From Bog-257 sp963805985 (GTDB lineage: Bacteria; Acidobacteriota; Terriglobia; Terriglobales; Acidobacteriaceae), in the NCBI GenBank assembly GCA_963805985.1, contig CAWDWG010000004.1, positions 124,001-188,000 of the forward strand: DNA of 64,000 bases, given 5' to 3'. The position numbers were made by a program, and so were the translations under genes. Positions 8,983 through 17,520 of the stretch are shown here, one piece after another. The notes beneath the pieces are model-generated. The model saw nothing but the letters and a program-made list of their open reading frames with translations. It was not told the DNA's origin and made no database searches. How positions within the stretch are numbered: position 1 is the stretch's first letter; the number at the start of each line of letters is the position of its first letter.

Positions 8983-10728
8983 ATGACAAATACGGGCGAA
9001 CCAGCGGTCACTACTCTCTCGGCCAGCCTGAACGAAGCCGAGGGGCTGTCGCGTTTGGCGGGCATTGCGGAGCAACTGGGCGAGAGCGCGGTCGCGGGCG
9101 ATGCGCAGCAACTGCTCGCAAGAATTCGCGAAGGCCGCTTCTTCGTTGCCTGTATCGGCCAGTTTAAACGCGGCAAATCTACTCTTCTGGACGCGCTGGT
9201 TGGGGAAGCGATTTTGCCGACAGGAGTGGTGCCGGTGACGACGGTCCCGACGGTTCTCCGTTACGGTAGAGAGCGCGCAGCCCGCGTTCTGATTGGCCAA
9301 GAGTGGCATTCGATCGGGACGAAAGAGTTGGCGCAGTACGTTTCGGAGGAGCTGAACCCGGAAAACAGAAAGCGCGTGCAGGGAGTCGAAGTTTTTCTGC
9401 CGGCTCCACTGCTGGCCTCGGGCATGTGCCTGGTCGACACACCGGGCATAGGCTCGGTCTTCGCCGGCAATACGGAAACCACGCAAGAGTTCCTTCCGCA
9501 GATTGATGCCGCGATTCTCGTGGTCGGAGCCGATCCGCCGATCTCGGGCGAAGAGTTGGCGCTGACCGAAGCGGTTGCGGCGAATGTCGACGAAATTCTG
9601 GTTGTGCTCAACAAAATTGATCGCGTGTCGGTCGCCGATCGTGAACAGGCATCGGCTTTCGCGGCGAAGGTGCTGGCGGCGCGCCTGAAGAAACCTGTTG
9701 AGCGGATTTACGAGGTCAGCGCGCTCAACCGGCTGAGCGGAACGGCAGCAGATGACGACTGGGAGTTGCTGGTTGGCAAGCTGAGCGAGCTGGCGACGAA
9801 ATCCGGCGAGGACATGACGCGTGCCGCGGCGGAGCGTGGCTTGCTGCGGTACTCCGCCTCGCTGACACGCGCGGTGGAAGAGCGCATTCGCGCATTGCAG
9901 GAGCCCATTGCCGATTCCGAGCAGCGCGTCGCCGGCCTGCGGCAAACGGTGAATCAGGCTGAGCAGTCGCTGCGCGACCTGGGAGCGCTGTTTTCTGCCG
10001 AACAGCTGCGGCTGTCGAACATTCTTCTGGCGCGGCGCAAAGAGTTCTTTCGGCGGACGCTGCCGAATGCGCAACGGGAATTCGAGCAGGAGTCGTGGGC
10101 GGTTCAGACGCGCTTCGGGCCGGAGCGGCGGCGCGAGCTGATGGCGCTGGCACAGACGATCGCACGACGCAATGTAATGCCGTGGCTGGATGCTGAAGAA
10201 GCGCAGGCAGAGGAACTCTACACGGCTGCGACACAGCGATTCGTGACGCTGGTGAATGGGCTGCTACAGCGCATCTCGGAGGAGCAGGCGTCCGAATTTT
10301 CTCATCTGCCGAGAGCGCTTGACGCGGAGCAACGCTTCCGTGCCCGGTCGCGCTTTTTCTTTCACGACATGATCACCATCGCGCAACCAGCGTCTCCGGT
10401 GCTGTACTCGCTCGATTCCGTCATAGGAGTGCTGCGCATTCGGCGCTGGTTTCGACGGGATGCCGAGCGCTTTCTCGAACAACTGCTGGATACGAACGCT
10501 TCGCGCGTGCAGGGAGACGTGGAGCAGCGCGTGGTCGAGAGCCGACTGCGGCTGGAATCGGAAGTTCGCAAACTGCTGCGCGAGGTTAGCAGCAGCGCAG
10601 AGCAAGCTCTATCCCAGGCTCGGGAGTTGATCGCGGCGGGGACCAGTGCCGTTGCCGGTGAACTGGAGCGATTGGAAAAGACTCGCGAGGAGCTGAAGTG
10701 TCTGCGTGAGAACCGTGTCGTCCCCTGA
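8983..10728 (+). CDS. bacterial dynamin-like GTPase
   Basis: A 581-residue dynamin-family protein. The N-terminal GTPase shows G1 GQFKRGKST (59-67), a Thr-rich G2 region PVTTVPT (84-90), G3 DTPG (152-155) and G4 NKID (210-213). The rest is long helical/coiled-coil stalk with a short hydrophobic stretch near residues ~460-480. Bacterial dynamins bind and remodel membranes, often under membrane stress. It begins 67 bp after the last DUF190 gene on the same strand and looks like the end of that cluster. Whether it works with the fluoride channel is unknown. Confidence 0.88.
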   Translation: MTNTGEPAVTTLSASLNEAEGLSRLAGIAEQLGESAVAGDAQQLLARIREGRFFVACIGQFKRGKSTLLDALVGEAILPTGVVPVTTVPTVLRYGRERAARVLIGQEWHSIGTKELAQYVSEELNPENRKRVQGVEVFLPAPLLASGMCLVDTPGIGSVFAGNTETTQEFLPQIDAAILVVGADPPISGEELALTEAVAANVDEILVVLNKIDRVSVADREQASAFAAKVLAARLKKPVERIYEVSALNRLSGTAADDDWELLVGKLSELATKSGEDMTRAAAERGLLRYSASLTRAVEERIRALQEPIADSEQRVAGLRQTVNQAEQSLRDLGALFSAEQLRLSNILLARRKEFFRRTLPNAQREFEQESWAVQTRFGPERRRELMALAQTIARRNVMPWLDAEEAQAEELYTAATQRFVTLVNGLLQRISEEQASEFSHLPRALDAEQRFRARSRFFFHDMITIAQPASPVLYSLDSVIGVLRIRRWFRRDAERFLEQLLDTNASRVQGDVEQRVVESRLRLESEVRKLLREVSSSAEQALSQARELIAAGTSAVAGELERLEKTREELKCLRENRVVP

Positions 10729-10939
10729 TTCTTTTCCCACGGACCAGCACTCCGCCTCCCCGACCCCGGCTTCGGCTCCATGCTGGGCTGTGATATTCCG
10801 CGCCTGCGGCGCTGGATTTCAGCCGTAGTTACTCCACTGCCGAAATCGAAAAGAGTTCTCACGCAAACACGGAAGGGCTTCAGCGGTGCAAACAGGACAA
10901 CTGAAGTCAAAGATTGAAGCGCCGCCGTTCGACAGCTTC

Positions 10940-12193
10940 TTAGGGCGTGATCTCCCACACCACACCGTAGCCCTTCGATTCCGTTTCGGTTGCGGTGCCG
11001 AAGAGGTTGCCATTGGCATCCACGGCCACGCCGCCGACGGGAAACAAGCCGAGATCGCCGTTGAAGTCGAAGAGATCGGAACAGGTCCAACTGCTTCCGT
11101 TGGGCGACACTTTGAAAACCATGCCGTCGCCGAAGGAGCCGTCGCCATTGGTGGTGCCGTAAAGATTTCCCGCCGCATCCATGGTCAGGGCGCTCTGCGG
11201 GCCGTAATAACCGGTTCCGCTGCCGAAGCTGCACAGCGTCGAGAGGTTCCATCCGCCGCCGGAGGGCGAAAGCTGAAAGACGGTGCCGCCGCCTTTGCTG
11301 CCGCCGACCTGAGTCGAGCCGTAAAGATTGCCGGCACTATCGAAGATCAGACCTCCGAAGGGAGAGGCTCCATCGTTGCCGCCGGTGAAGGTGTAGAGAA
11401 TGGTTTGCGTCCAACTGTTGCCGGAGGGCGTGAGTTCGAAGACAAATCCATCGCGATGGCTACTGCTCGCAGCTACGCCGTACAGATTGCCGGCTTTGTC
11501 AAGGACCAGGCCCGCGTCGGTACCGTCCTTGAGGGGGGAGTAGATCTGCACCCAGGTGTCGCCGGAAATATAGAGCTTATAGATGTCGCTGCTGCCGCCG
11601 AAATTGCTGGTTCCATACATATTGCCGGCAGAGTCGAAGACGACATTGCTGAGGGGAAACTCAGCGCCGGCTTCAGGATTGAACTTGAAGACTACGGTTA
11701 CCAGCCAGGAACAGAGCGCGGTGGTACAGGCATTCGCAGGGGGTTGAACGCGGAAGACCGTTCCGCAGTAAGATTGCCCGTCGCAACCCTCAGTGCCTCC
11801 ATACTGCGTGGTGCCGTAAATGGTTCCGTCGGGCGCCAGGGTCAAGCCGCCGTAATCGACGGGATAGGCGCCATCGCCCGTCCCCGAAAAGCCGTTGAAT
11901 TGGTGGATCGGAGTGTAGATCCAGCCACCGGAGGGTGTGTGCTTGAGTTGGAACACCACCCCTTGGTTGGCGGCGCCTCCGTAGTAGGTCGTGCCATAGA
12001 GATTTCCCGCGCGGTCGAAGATCAGCGTGCTGGTGGGATCACTGCCGTCGCTGCCGCTGAAGTTGTGGATCACAGTGTAGGTCTGGGCATGCGCTGCCGG
12101 GGCAATGATGCACAGCACACACGTCGCCGCCGCGATCGCAATCGCCGATCGCGCAGAATTCGCGAAGCATTGAACGGATTTCGAGCGCGTCAT
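10940..12193 (-). CDS. secreted gloVer-repeat protein (TIGR03803-like)
   Basis: A 417-residue exported protein. An N-terminal signal peptide (hydrophobic ~15-33, AHA-Q cleavage site) is followed by about seven repeats of ~50 residues centred on AGNLYGTT plus Gly-rich and FxLxPS segments. The repeats look beta-rich, possibly a propeller or solenoid. Families with these repeats are common in Acidobacteria and Verrucomicrobia, and their function is not established. It is transcribed divergently from a second gloVer gene at 12592, with a hairpin and a MITE-like element in between. Confidence 0.85.
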   Translation of the reverse strand: MTRSKSVQCFANSARSAIAIAAATCVLCIIAPAAHAQTYTVIHNFSGSDGSDPTSTLIFDRAGNLYGTTYYGGAANQGVVFQLKHTPSGGWIYTPIHQFNGFSGTGDGAYPVDYGGLTLAPDGTIYGTTQYGGTEGCDGQSYCGTVFRVQPPANACTTALCSWLVTVVFKFNPEAGAEFPLSNVVFDSAGNMYGTSNFGGSSDIYKLYISGDTWVQIYSPLKDGTDAGLVLDKAGNLYGVAASSSHRDGFVFELTPSGNSWTQTILYTFTGGNDGASPFGGLIFDSAGNLYGSTQVGGSKGGGTVFQLSPSGGGWNLSTLCSFGSGTGYYGPQSALTMDAAGNLYGTTNGDGSFGDGMVFKVSPNGSSWTCSDLFDFNGDLGLFPVGGVAVDANGNLFGTATETESKGYGVVWEITP

Positions 12194-12226
12194 AATCCAC
12201 CTCGTTGACTGCTGAGTGCAGGCCTG

Positions 12227-12273
12227 CCCAGGTTAACGTCCAAAAGAAGGCCGTGAACCTGGGGCACCGCGTT
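12227..12273. repeat. hairpin with GGGGCACC tail
   Basis: CCCAGGTT and its complement surround a loop containing CCAAAAGAAGGCC, and the element ends in GGGGCACC. The same design with different stem bases occurs at 34323, 47928, 48105 and, in weaker form, 51815. Confidence 0.65.
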
Positions 12274-12348
12274 CTGCCATTTGATCCTCTTTTCAGGGCG
12301 CGTTTCCGGCCCGACGCGAGCTACTGTCCCACCGGGGCAGGAGCGGGG

Positions 12349-12523
12349 TCAACTTAATTTCACATTACGACGTAAGGCTATAAAGACAGAGGCTTTAGGG
12401 GTAGAATTGAGGCTTATCCGCGAGCTTTGGGAGTTGCCAGAGATGGCCAAAGCATCTTTCCGACATGCGACGAAAGTCCAGCTCTGCTAAGGGGTTGCGG
12501 CGTAATCGAAAATTAAGTTGCAC
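12349..12523. repeat. MITE-like element with ~28-bp terminal inverted repeats
   Basis: The ends CAACTTAATTT...ATTACG (12350-12375) and its inverted copy (12494-12523) match over about 28 bp with a few mismatches. They enclose ~120 bp with no gene of usable length. Size and structure fit a miniature inverted-repeat element or the remnant of an insertion sequence. No clear target duplication was seen. It sits 70 bp upstream of the gloVer gene at 12592 and could carry part of that promoter. Confidence 0.6.
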
Positions 12524-12591
12524 TACTTTCACGGAATGATACGCTTCGGCGGCAGATGACCCATAAGCGGATGACCCATAAGGAGAGATCA

Positions 12592-13893
12592 ATGTTCCGG
12601 CAGCCGATCAGAGCTTCTATTTTCGACATCAACCCGCGGGCGGAAACGTTACCGCTCGTTTCGCTGACAGTTTTGGCAATCCTACTTGCGGTTGTCCCGG
12701 TGGCCCAGGCCCAGACCTATACGGTGCTGCACAACTTCATCGGCGGCGCGGACGAAACCAACTCTCAGAGCGGCTTGACGATCAGTCCCTCCGGGCAGCT
12801 CTACGGAACCACGCTAGGACCGCAGCAATGCACGGCGGGCTGTGGGACGGTCTACAGGATTTCGCGCGCCGGCACGGGCTGGATACTGAGCACGCTTTAC
12901 GCTTTTCGCGGCGGCACCGATGGCAGCGCTCCGGGCGCTCCCGTAACCATTGCGGCGGATGGCAGCTTGTACGGCACAACCGGAAACGGTGGCCTGCTCA
13001 ACGGTTGCTATGGATCCGGCTGCGGTACCGTCTACCATATGCAACCGCCGGCCACGATCTGCAAAAGCGTGACTTGTCCCTGGACCGAGACGACGCTCTA
13101 TACCTTCCAGAATTGCCCCAGCTTGAATCTTCCTGGAGGCGGAGTTGCGTTTGACCGGTCAGGAAACATTGTTGCAGTCACGGGAGAGGGCGGACTGGGC
13201 TGTCAGGACAACAACGAGGGCTGGGGCGGCGTCTACGAACTCACACCGTCCTCAGGCGGCTGGACCTATCAGGTGGTTTACCAGTTTACCGCCGGCTTCG
13301 ATGGATGCACTCCGCGGGGCACGCCGTTAGTCAATCAAGCCGGGAATATCCTCGGCACTAACTACGAATGCGGGGCTAATGGAGCTGGCGCGGTCTATGA
13401 GATCAAGCCTTCAGGATCGGGTTGGAGTGAGTCCATTGTCTACAACTTTGGCCAGACGCAAACCGACGGCGCGGAACCTTTTGCGGGTCTGATCTCTGAC
13501 TCTGCTGGAAATCTGTACGGCACGACCGCTTACGGCGGTTTGAACGGCTCGGGAGAAGTATTTGAACTGTCGCCGGCGGGCAGCGGCTATACCTACTCGG
13601 TGCTTTACAACAGCTTCAGCGGCGGAGTGGGATCAACCAGCCGATTGACGATGGATGCAGCCGGCAATCTCTACGGCGTTCAGTATCTCGGCGGAGCGAA
13701 TAACAAAGGGATGGTTTTCAAGCTCACGCCTGGAAGCGGCAGCTGGACGCTTAGCGATCTGCACGACTTCGATGTAAGCAGCGGGAGCAATCCCATAGGC
13801 CAGGTGGCTCTGGACGCCGCCGGCAATCTCTACGGCACAACCACACAAGGCGGCGCGAATGGCAACGGCGTAATTTGGGAAGTCACGCCTTAG
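12592..13893 (+). CDS. secreted gloVer-repeat protein (TIGR03803-like)
   Basis: A 433-residue exported protein with a signal peptide (hydrophobic ~22-40, AQA-Q site) followed by gloVer repeats such as GNLYGTTAYGG and GNLYGTTTQGG. The start is ATG 12592, with AAGGAGAG just upstream; an in-frame ATG 36 bp earlier lies in a 15-bp direct duplication (GATGACCCATAAG twice) and lacks a ribosome site. It has more Cys than its divergent neighbour, mostly in paired CxxGCG positions, possibly disulfides. The function of the family is unknown. Confidence 0.85.
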   Translation: MFRQPIRASIFDINPRAETLPLVSLTVLAILLAVVPVAQAQTYTVLHNFIGGADETNSQSGLTISPSGQLYGTTLGPQQCTAGCGTVYRISRAGTGWILSTLYAFRGGTDGSAPGAPVTIAADGSLYGTTGNGGLLNGCYGSGCGTVYHMQPPATICKSVTCPWTETTLYTFQNCPSLNLPGGGVAFDRSGNIVAVTGEGGLGCQDNNEGWGGVYELTPSSGGWTYQVVYQFTAGFDGCTPRGTPLVNQAGNILGTNYECGANGAGAVYEIKPSGSGWSESIVYNFGQTQTDGAEPFAGLISDSAGNLYGTTAYGGLNGSGEVFELSPAGSGYTYSVLYNSFSGGVGSTSRLTMDAAGNLYGVQYLGGANNKGMVFKLTPGSGSWTLSDLHDFDVSSGSNPIGQVALDAAGNLYGTTTQGGANGNGVIWEVTP

Positions 13894-13997
13894 AGCGGCT
13901 CGCTCGAGATGACGGAACAGGGGCGACCAGGCGAGAGCGTCGGTGCGACCGCCGAGAGCGTTACTGCGTTTGCTTAGCGACACGGTATCCTGTGGTC

Positions 13998-15021
13998 ATG
14001 GATCTGGATCGCACGGAACGCTTTTCGCTGGACGTGGTGGTGGTGGGCGCGGGACCGACGGGGCTGGCTTGCGGCATCGATTGCAAGCGCGCCGGCCTGT
14101 CGGTCGCCAACATCGACAAAGGCTGCCTGGTCAATTCCCTGTTCAACTATCCCAGCAACATGACGTTTTTCACCACGCCGGAGTTGCTGGAGATCGGCAA
14201 CCTTCCCTTCTGCAGCCCCAACCAGAAGCCGACGCGGCAGGAAGCGCTGGAGTATTACCGCAAGTGCGCCGAGCATTATCAGCTCGACCTGCGGCTCTAT
14301 GAGCCGGTGCTGAAGATCGAGGGCAGCGACAACCAGTTTGTCGTGCACACGACCAACCTCCACGGGCAGCGGCGCGAATATCATGCGCGCAAGCTGATCC
14401 TGGCGACCGGCTACTACGATCGCGCCAACCACATCAACGTTCCCGGCGAGGACCTGCCCAAGGTGATGCACTATTACCGGGAACCGCATCCGTTCTTCGG
14501 CTTGGAGGTGATGGTGATCGGCGGCAAGAACTCGGCGGCGATCGCGGCGCTGGAGTTGTGGCGCCACGGCGCGAAGGTCACGCTGGTGCATCGCCGCGAA
14601 GGAATCAGCCCGTCGGTGAAGTACTGGATCAAGCCCGACATCGAGAACCGCATCAAGGCCGGGACAGGTGAAGGCGTACTTCAACACGCGTGTGCGCGAG
14701 ATTACGCTGGAGCACGTTGTGCTGGAAACGCCCGAAGGCGAGGTCACGCTGGCGAACGATTATGTTTTCGCGCTCACCGGTTATCATCCCGACTTCGAGT
14801 TCCTGTGCTCGCTGGGCATCAAGCTGAGCAACGAGACCGACAAGAAGCCGGTGGTCGATCCGCAGACGCTGGAGAGCAATGTGCCGGGAATCTATCTGGC
14901 GGGCTGCATCGTGTCGGGGATGCGGACCAGCGAGATCTTCATCGAGAACGGACGCTTCCACGGACAGGCGATTGCCGCCGATCTGAAGCAGAAGCTGAAG
15001 GCGGAGGCCGTGAGCGCATGA
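13998..15021 (+). CDS. ypdA: YpdA-like FAD/NAD(P) oxidoreductase, frameshifted
   Basis: Resembles YpdA, the putative bacillithiol-disulfide reductase (flavoprotein, thioredoxin-reductase fold). The N-terminal FAD motif VVVGAGPTGLACG and the NAD(P) motif VIGGKNSAA are in one frame from ATG 13998. The rest, from KAYFNTRV to GRFHGQAIAADL, is in another frame ending at 15021. The switch is near 14660, where GCCGGGACAGGTG would read correctly with one G fewer (A-G-Q-V-K). A single base inserted in a short G run explains it. The gene may therefore be intact in the organism, or a pseudogene. The open frame continuing into the DinB-like gene is an artefact of this shift. Its stop overlaps the next start (ATGA). 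Confidence 0.8.
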
Positions 15022-15557
15022 CAACAGCGGCGAAGAAATCAGCAGGCGCAGACAAGAGCGGCACTCCGGCGTCGCTGGCCGATCAGGCGCTACACGCATG
15101 GCGCGTGCACAACGAGATCAACGGTCTGCTGATTGACGCGATTCCCGCCGAAGGCTTCGCGGCGGTGCCGCTGAACTCGCGCGGGCGGGATGTTATGCGG
15201 CAGCTGATGCACATGCACTCGGTGCGAATCCAGTGGCTGCAAACGGGCAACGCGCCGGAAGGCAAGAGTCTCAAGCCTCATCGCAAGGAAGACGAGCTTT
15301 CGCGCGCCGAACTGAAGGCCGCATTGCGCGAGTCGGAACAAGCAATCGAGTGGTATCTGCGCCGTGCGTTTGAGCAAGGCGGCAACGCGAATATCTTCCG
15401 CGGCGAAGCGTTGCGCTGGATGTGCTACCTGATCTCGCACGAGTCGCATCATCGCGGACAGATTACGCTGGCACTCAAGCAGAACGGCATGCGTCTGCCG
15501 GACAAAATCGCGATGGAAGCCATGTGGCAGAAGTGGCAGAGCGCAGCACCGAAGTAA
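15018..15557 (+). CDS. DinB-like four-helix protein
   Basis: A 179-residue protein of the DinB/YfiT-like metal-binding four-helix superfamily. It shows LMHMHSVRIQWL in one helix and the typical HESHHRGQ near residue 138, which give the His ligands. Members include bacillithiol or mycothiol S-transferases and many uncharacterised proteins. Its ATG overlaps the stop of the YpdA-like gene by 4 bp, so the two are probably coupled. A thiol-transferase role beside a putative bacillithiol-disulfide reductase is attractive, but inferred only from position. Confidence 0.8.
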   Translation: MTTAAKKSAGADKSGTPASLADQALHAWRVHNEINGLLIDAIPAEGFAAVPLNSRGRDVMRQLMHMHSVRIQWLQTGNAPEGKSLKPHRKEDELSRAELKAALRESEQAIEWYLRRAFEQGGNANIFRGEALRWMCYLISHESHHRGQITLALKQNGMRLPDKIAMEAMWQKWQSAAPK

Positions 15558-15592
15558 TCGCATCGGAAATCGGCATTCCGCCGAAATTTCCG

Positions 15593-15859
15593 TTACCAGT
15601 ACGACAAGCTGATGTCGTCGAGCCAAACCGAATACGGATCCTGCCGGTAATCACCATCCATCTGAAAAGCGACGTTGAGGTCGGAGCCACTGTAGTCCTG
15701 CTGTGGCTTGTAATACTTGTCGACCGTGCCGACGTTGCCATCGACCGTGACGCTGATGTAATGGACCTGGCCATTGACGCGCTCAATCTGCCAGGTCAGA
15801 TGATGCCATTCGTTGGCGGAAACCACCGGACAAGCTACGGAAGTGGTTTCCCACTTCCA
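15593..15859 (-). pseudogene. 3' part of an IS-interrupted lipoprotein gene
   Basis: The minus-strand frame reads W-K-W-E-T-T directly from the IS edge through NEWHHLTWQIER to WLDDISLSYW and a TAA stop. It joins exactly in frame to the 5' part at 17521-18222 if the IS is removed. The sequence looks like the end of a concanavalin/LamG-like beta-sandwich with several Trp residues. No start or ribosome site belongs to this piece. Confidence 0.8.
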
Positions 15860-15895
15860 TGAGAAGGCGCTTTGCAGTCAACAACATTTTTCTTT

Positions 15896-16039
15896 GTTGA
15901 GCGCCCCCGCTTTATGGACAGGAGGCGCAGAAGGGGCGAGTGCGGGTTCAGTCAAGGCCGAGCGCAGCGAGCCGCAGGGCAGCCTTGACGGGTTCCGCGC
16001 TCGTCCCGTACAAAGCCTTAGAAAGCGGGGGCGCTCAAC
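15896..16039. repeat. 144-bp nested inverted repeat inside the IS
   Basis: A perfect 18-bp inverted repeat (GTTGAGCGCCCCCGCTTT at 15896-15913, complement at 16022-16039) encloses a second one (GTCAAGGC / GCCTTGAC). The DNA or its RNA could form one long branched hairpin. It lies between the IS end and the candidate guide RNA, and may be part of that RNA, a terminator-like structure, or a separate inserted repeat. Confidence 0.75.
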
Positions 16040-16169
16040 GAAAAGAGAAAGATGTGAAACCTACCGAGAACTTGTTGTTGCCGTTGCCTCTGCTTGTCCG
16101 CTACTGATCGCACGCTTCCATCCGCACTTGCTCCAGCCGTTATAGGCGTGGGGTGCACATTGGGGTCCT

Positions 16170-16357
16170 CAGTAACAGTTGGTGCTGCAATCTTTCGCAC
16201 GGCTTCGACAGCCTGGGAAAAAACACGCAGTCACCGGGAACACGCATCGTCGTCGGTCAGCTCAAGGTTGGGGGTTCGTGTTTTATAACTGGGGTGCTGC
16301 AATCTTTCCCGCGGGCTTAGCTGGCCTAGTGGGAAACCGCAGTCACCGGAAGTCACG
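16170..16357 (-). ncRNA. candidate IS guide RNA (bridge/seek RNA) region
   Basis: Non-coding DNA just downstream of the transposase, where IS1111-group elements encode their guide RNA. It contains two ~65-bp imperfect direct repeats, units at 16181-16245 and 16293-16357. Unit 2, read on the minus strand, carries GGTTTCCCACT and, 16 nt later, CGGGAAAGAT. The first equals the plus-strand left flank (15845-15855). The second is the complement of the right flank (17525-17534). Each flank match ends 4 nt from the junction. This is the arrangement expected of left and right target guides. Boundaries and transcription are not shown; donor-end guides were not recognised. Confidence 0.55.
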
Positions 16358-17462
16358 ATGCCGCGCAGGCCAGTTCCGAGTTTCGTAACGGTTGATAGGT
16401 CTCGCCGGTCACCCAAAGTCGATGCAGCAGGACGGCGAGTTTGCGCGCTACAGCTACAATCGCTCGCTTCTTTCCGTTCTTACCGCCGCGCATGGCCAGA
16501 TGTACTCCCCAGCGTTTCAGATCGCTGTCTGGCCCGAATCGTCCGAGCAGGTACTGGGCGCATTGCACCAGAAGAGAGCGTAGTTGTTTGTCGCCCGCCT
16601 TGCTGATTCTCAGCTGCTGGTCGATGTTGCCTGACTGATGGCGTCGGGGCGCCAGACCGAGATAGGGCCCTACAGCTCTGGAACGCGGGAAACGGTTAGG
16701 GTCATCGATGGTCAGTACGAACTGCAGGGCGGTGATAGGTCCAACTCCGCTGATCTGGCGAAGCCTTATGGTTTCGGGATAGCGATAAGTAGCGAGATGT
16801 TCAATCGCTCGATCGAAGGCACAGATCTGCTGGTTCAAGTGAGAGATCGTTTCCAGCAGCGGCATCAGGCTGGGCTTTAGCTCGTCGGGAACACAGACTG
16901 ATACTTTGCTGGGGAAGGAAAATGCTCCCGCGGCCGGCGCTCGCAGACCGACCGCTTTCAAGATGCCGCGAACCGCATTGATCAAACGCGTTCGGGACTT
17001 CACCAGCAGATCGCGAGCTCGCAACTGTGCCAAGTCCGGGTAACTCTTCTGGCTACGGTGCGCGATGGGAGAGAGTAACGTCGGGTCCACGCGGGCGAGC
17101 CGGGCGAGTATACGAGCGTCAACCTGGTCTGATTTTCGAGTGCCGTCGCTGATCAAACGCAAGTTTCGCGGGTTGGCAACGATCACCTCGTGTCCCCACT
17201 CGGCCAGCAACTGGCTTAACCAGCGGGAATGGCCACCGACTTCAATGGCGATCCGACAAGGCGGAAGGTCCTGAAAGTGGCGAGCCATTGCTTCGGGCGT
17301 GGAACGTACTTTGCCTTCGGTGAGAACCTCGCCGTCCGTGCCCAGAACGCAGCAATGACTGAAGCGGTCGCCGAGATCGATGCCAATCGTGATCTTGCCG
17401 GTTGCGGTTGGAAAGCTAGGTTGTAAGTCGCAGCTCTTGGCCAGGGTGCCATTCTTTGCCAT
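16353..17462 (-). CDS. IS110/IS1111 family transposase
   Basis: A 369-residue DEDD recombinase-like transposase. The N-terminal RuvC-like domain begins TIGIDLGDRFSHC (Asp29) and includes IAIEVGG and KSDQVDARILARL. The C-terminal Transposase_20 region carries ISGVGPITALQF, VGPYLGLAPRR and the ISKAGDKQLR motif that precedes the catalytic-serine region in this family. The start is ATG 17462, with GAGGAGG upstream; the longer open frame upstream reads back through the IS edge into the host gene and is not real. It looks intact, so the element may be active. Confidence 0.92.
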   Translation of the reverse strand: MAKNGTLAKSCDLQPSFPTATGKITIGIDLGDRFSHCCVLGTDGEVLTEGKVRSTPEAMARHFQDLPPCRIAIEVGGHSRWLSQLLAEWGHEVIVANPRNLRLISDGTRKSDQVDARILARLARVDPTLLSPIAHRSQKSYPDLAQLRARDLLVKSRTRLINAVRGILKAVGLRAPAAGAFSFPSKVSVCVPDELKPSLMPLLETISHLNQQICAFDRAIEHLATYRYPETIRLRQISGVGPITALQFVLTIDDPNRFPRSRAVGPYLGLAPRRHQSGNIDQQLRISKAGDKQLRSLLVQCAQYLLGRFGPDSDLKRWGVHLAMRGGKNGKKRAIVAVARKLAVLLHRLWVTGETYQPLRNSELACAAS

Positions 17463-17520
17463 GGGGATGTGTCCTCCTCGGCAGCGTTGTAGCAGAAAGC
17501 TATACGCCAGCGCCTTCTCA

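Larger units (their letters stand above)
15860..17520 (-). mobile_element. IS110/IS1111-type insertion sequence
   Basis: About 1661 bp bounded by the 12-bp inverted ends TGAGAAGGCGCT. It contains one IS110-family transposase gene (minus strand), 58 bp of non-coding DNA upstream of it and 493 bp downstream. Removing it restores an open reading frame across the host lipoprotein gene, which places the edges to within a base or two. No clear target duplication is present, which fits the IS110 family. A long non-coding stretch after the transposase fits the IS1111 group. The real ends may lie a few bases outside the inverted repeats, as is common in that group. Confidence 0.88.

Noticed and set aside
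10886..12208. 440-residue plus-strand ORF opposite a gloVer gene
   Set aside because: Mirror of a repetitive gene; its apparent repeats come from the antisense of GNLYGTT units.
12281..12592. Short ORFs within the MITE-like element
   Set aside because: They end in the inverted repeats and have no start signals.
13875..15557. A single 560-residue YpdA-DinB fusion protein
   Set aside because: The fusion exists only because of the shift near 14660; the YpdA C-terminus is complete in the other frame and the DinB-like gene has its own ATGA start.
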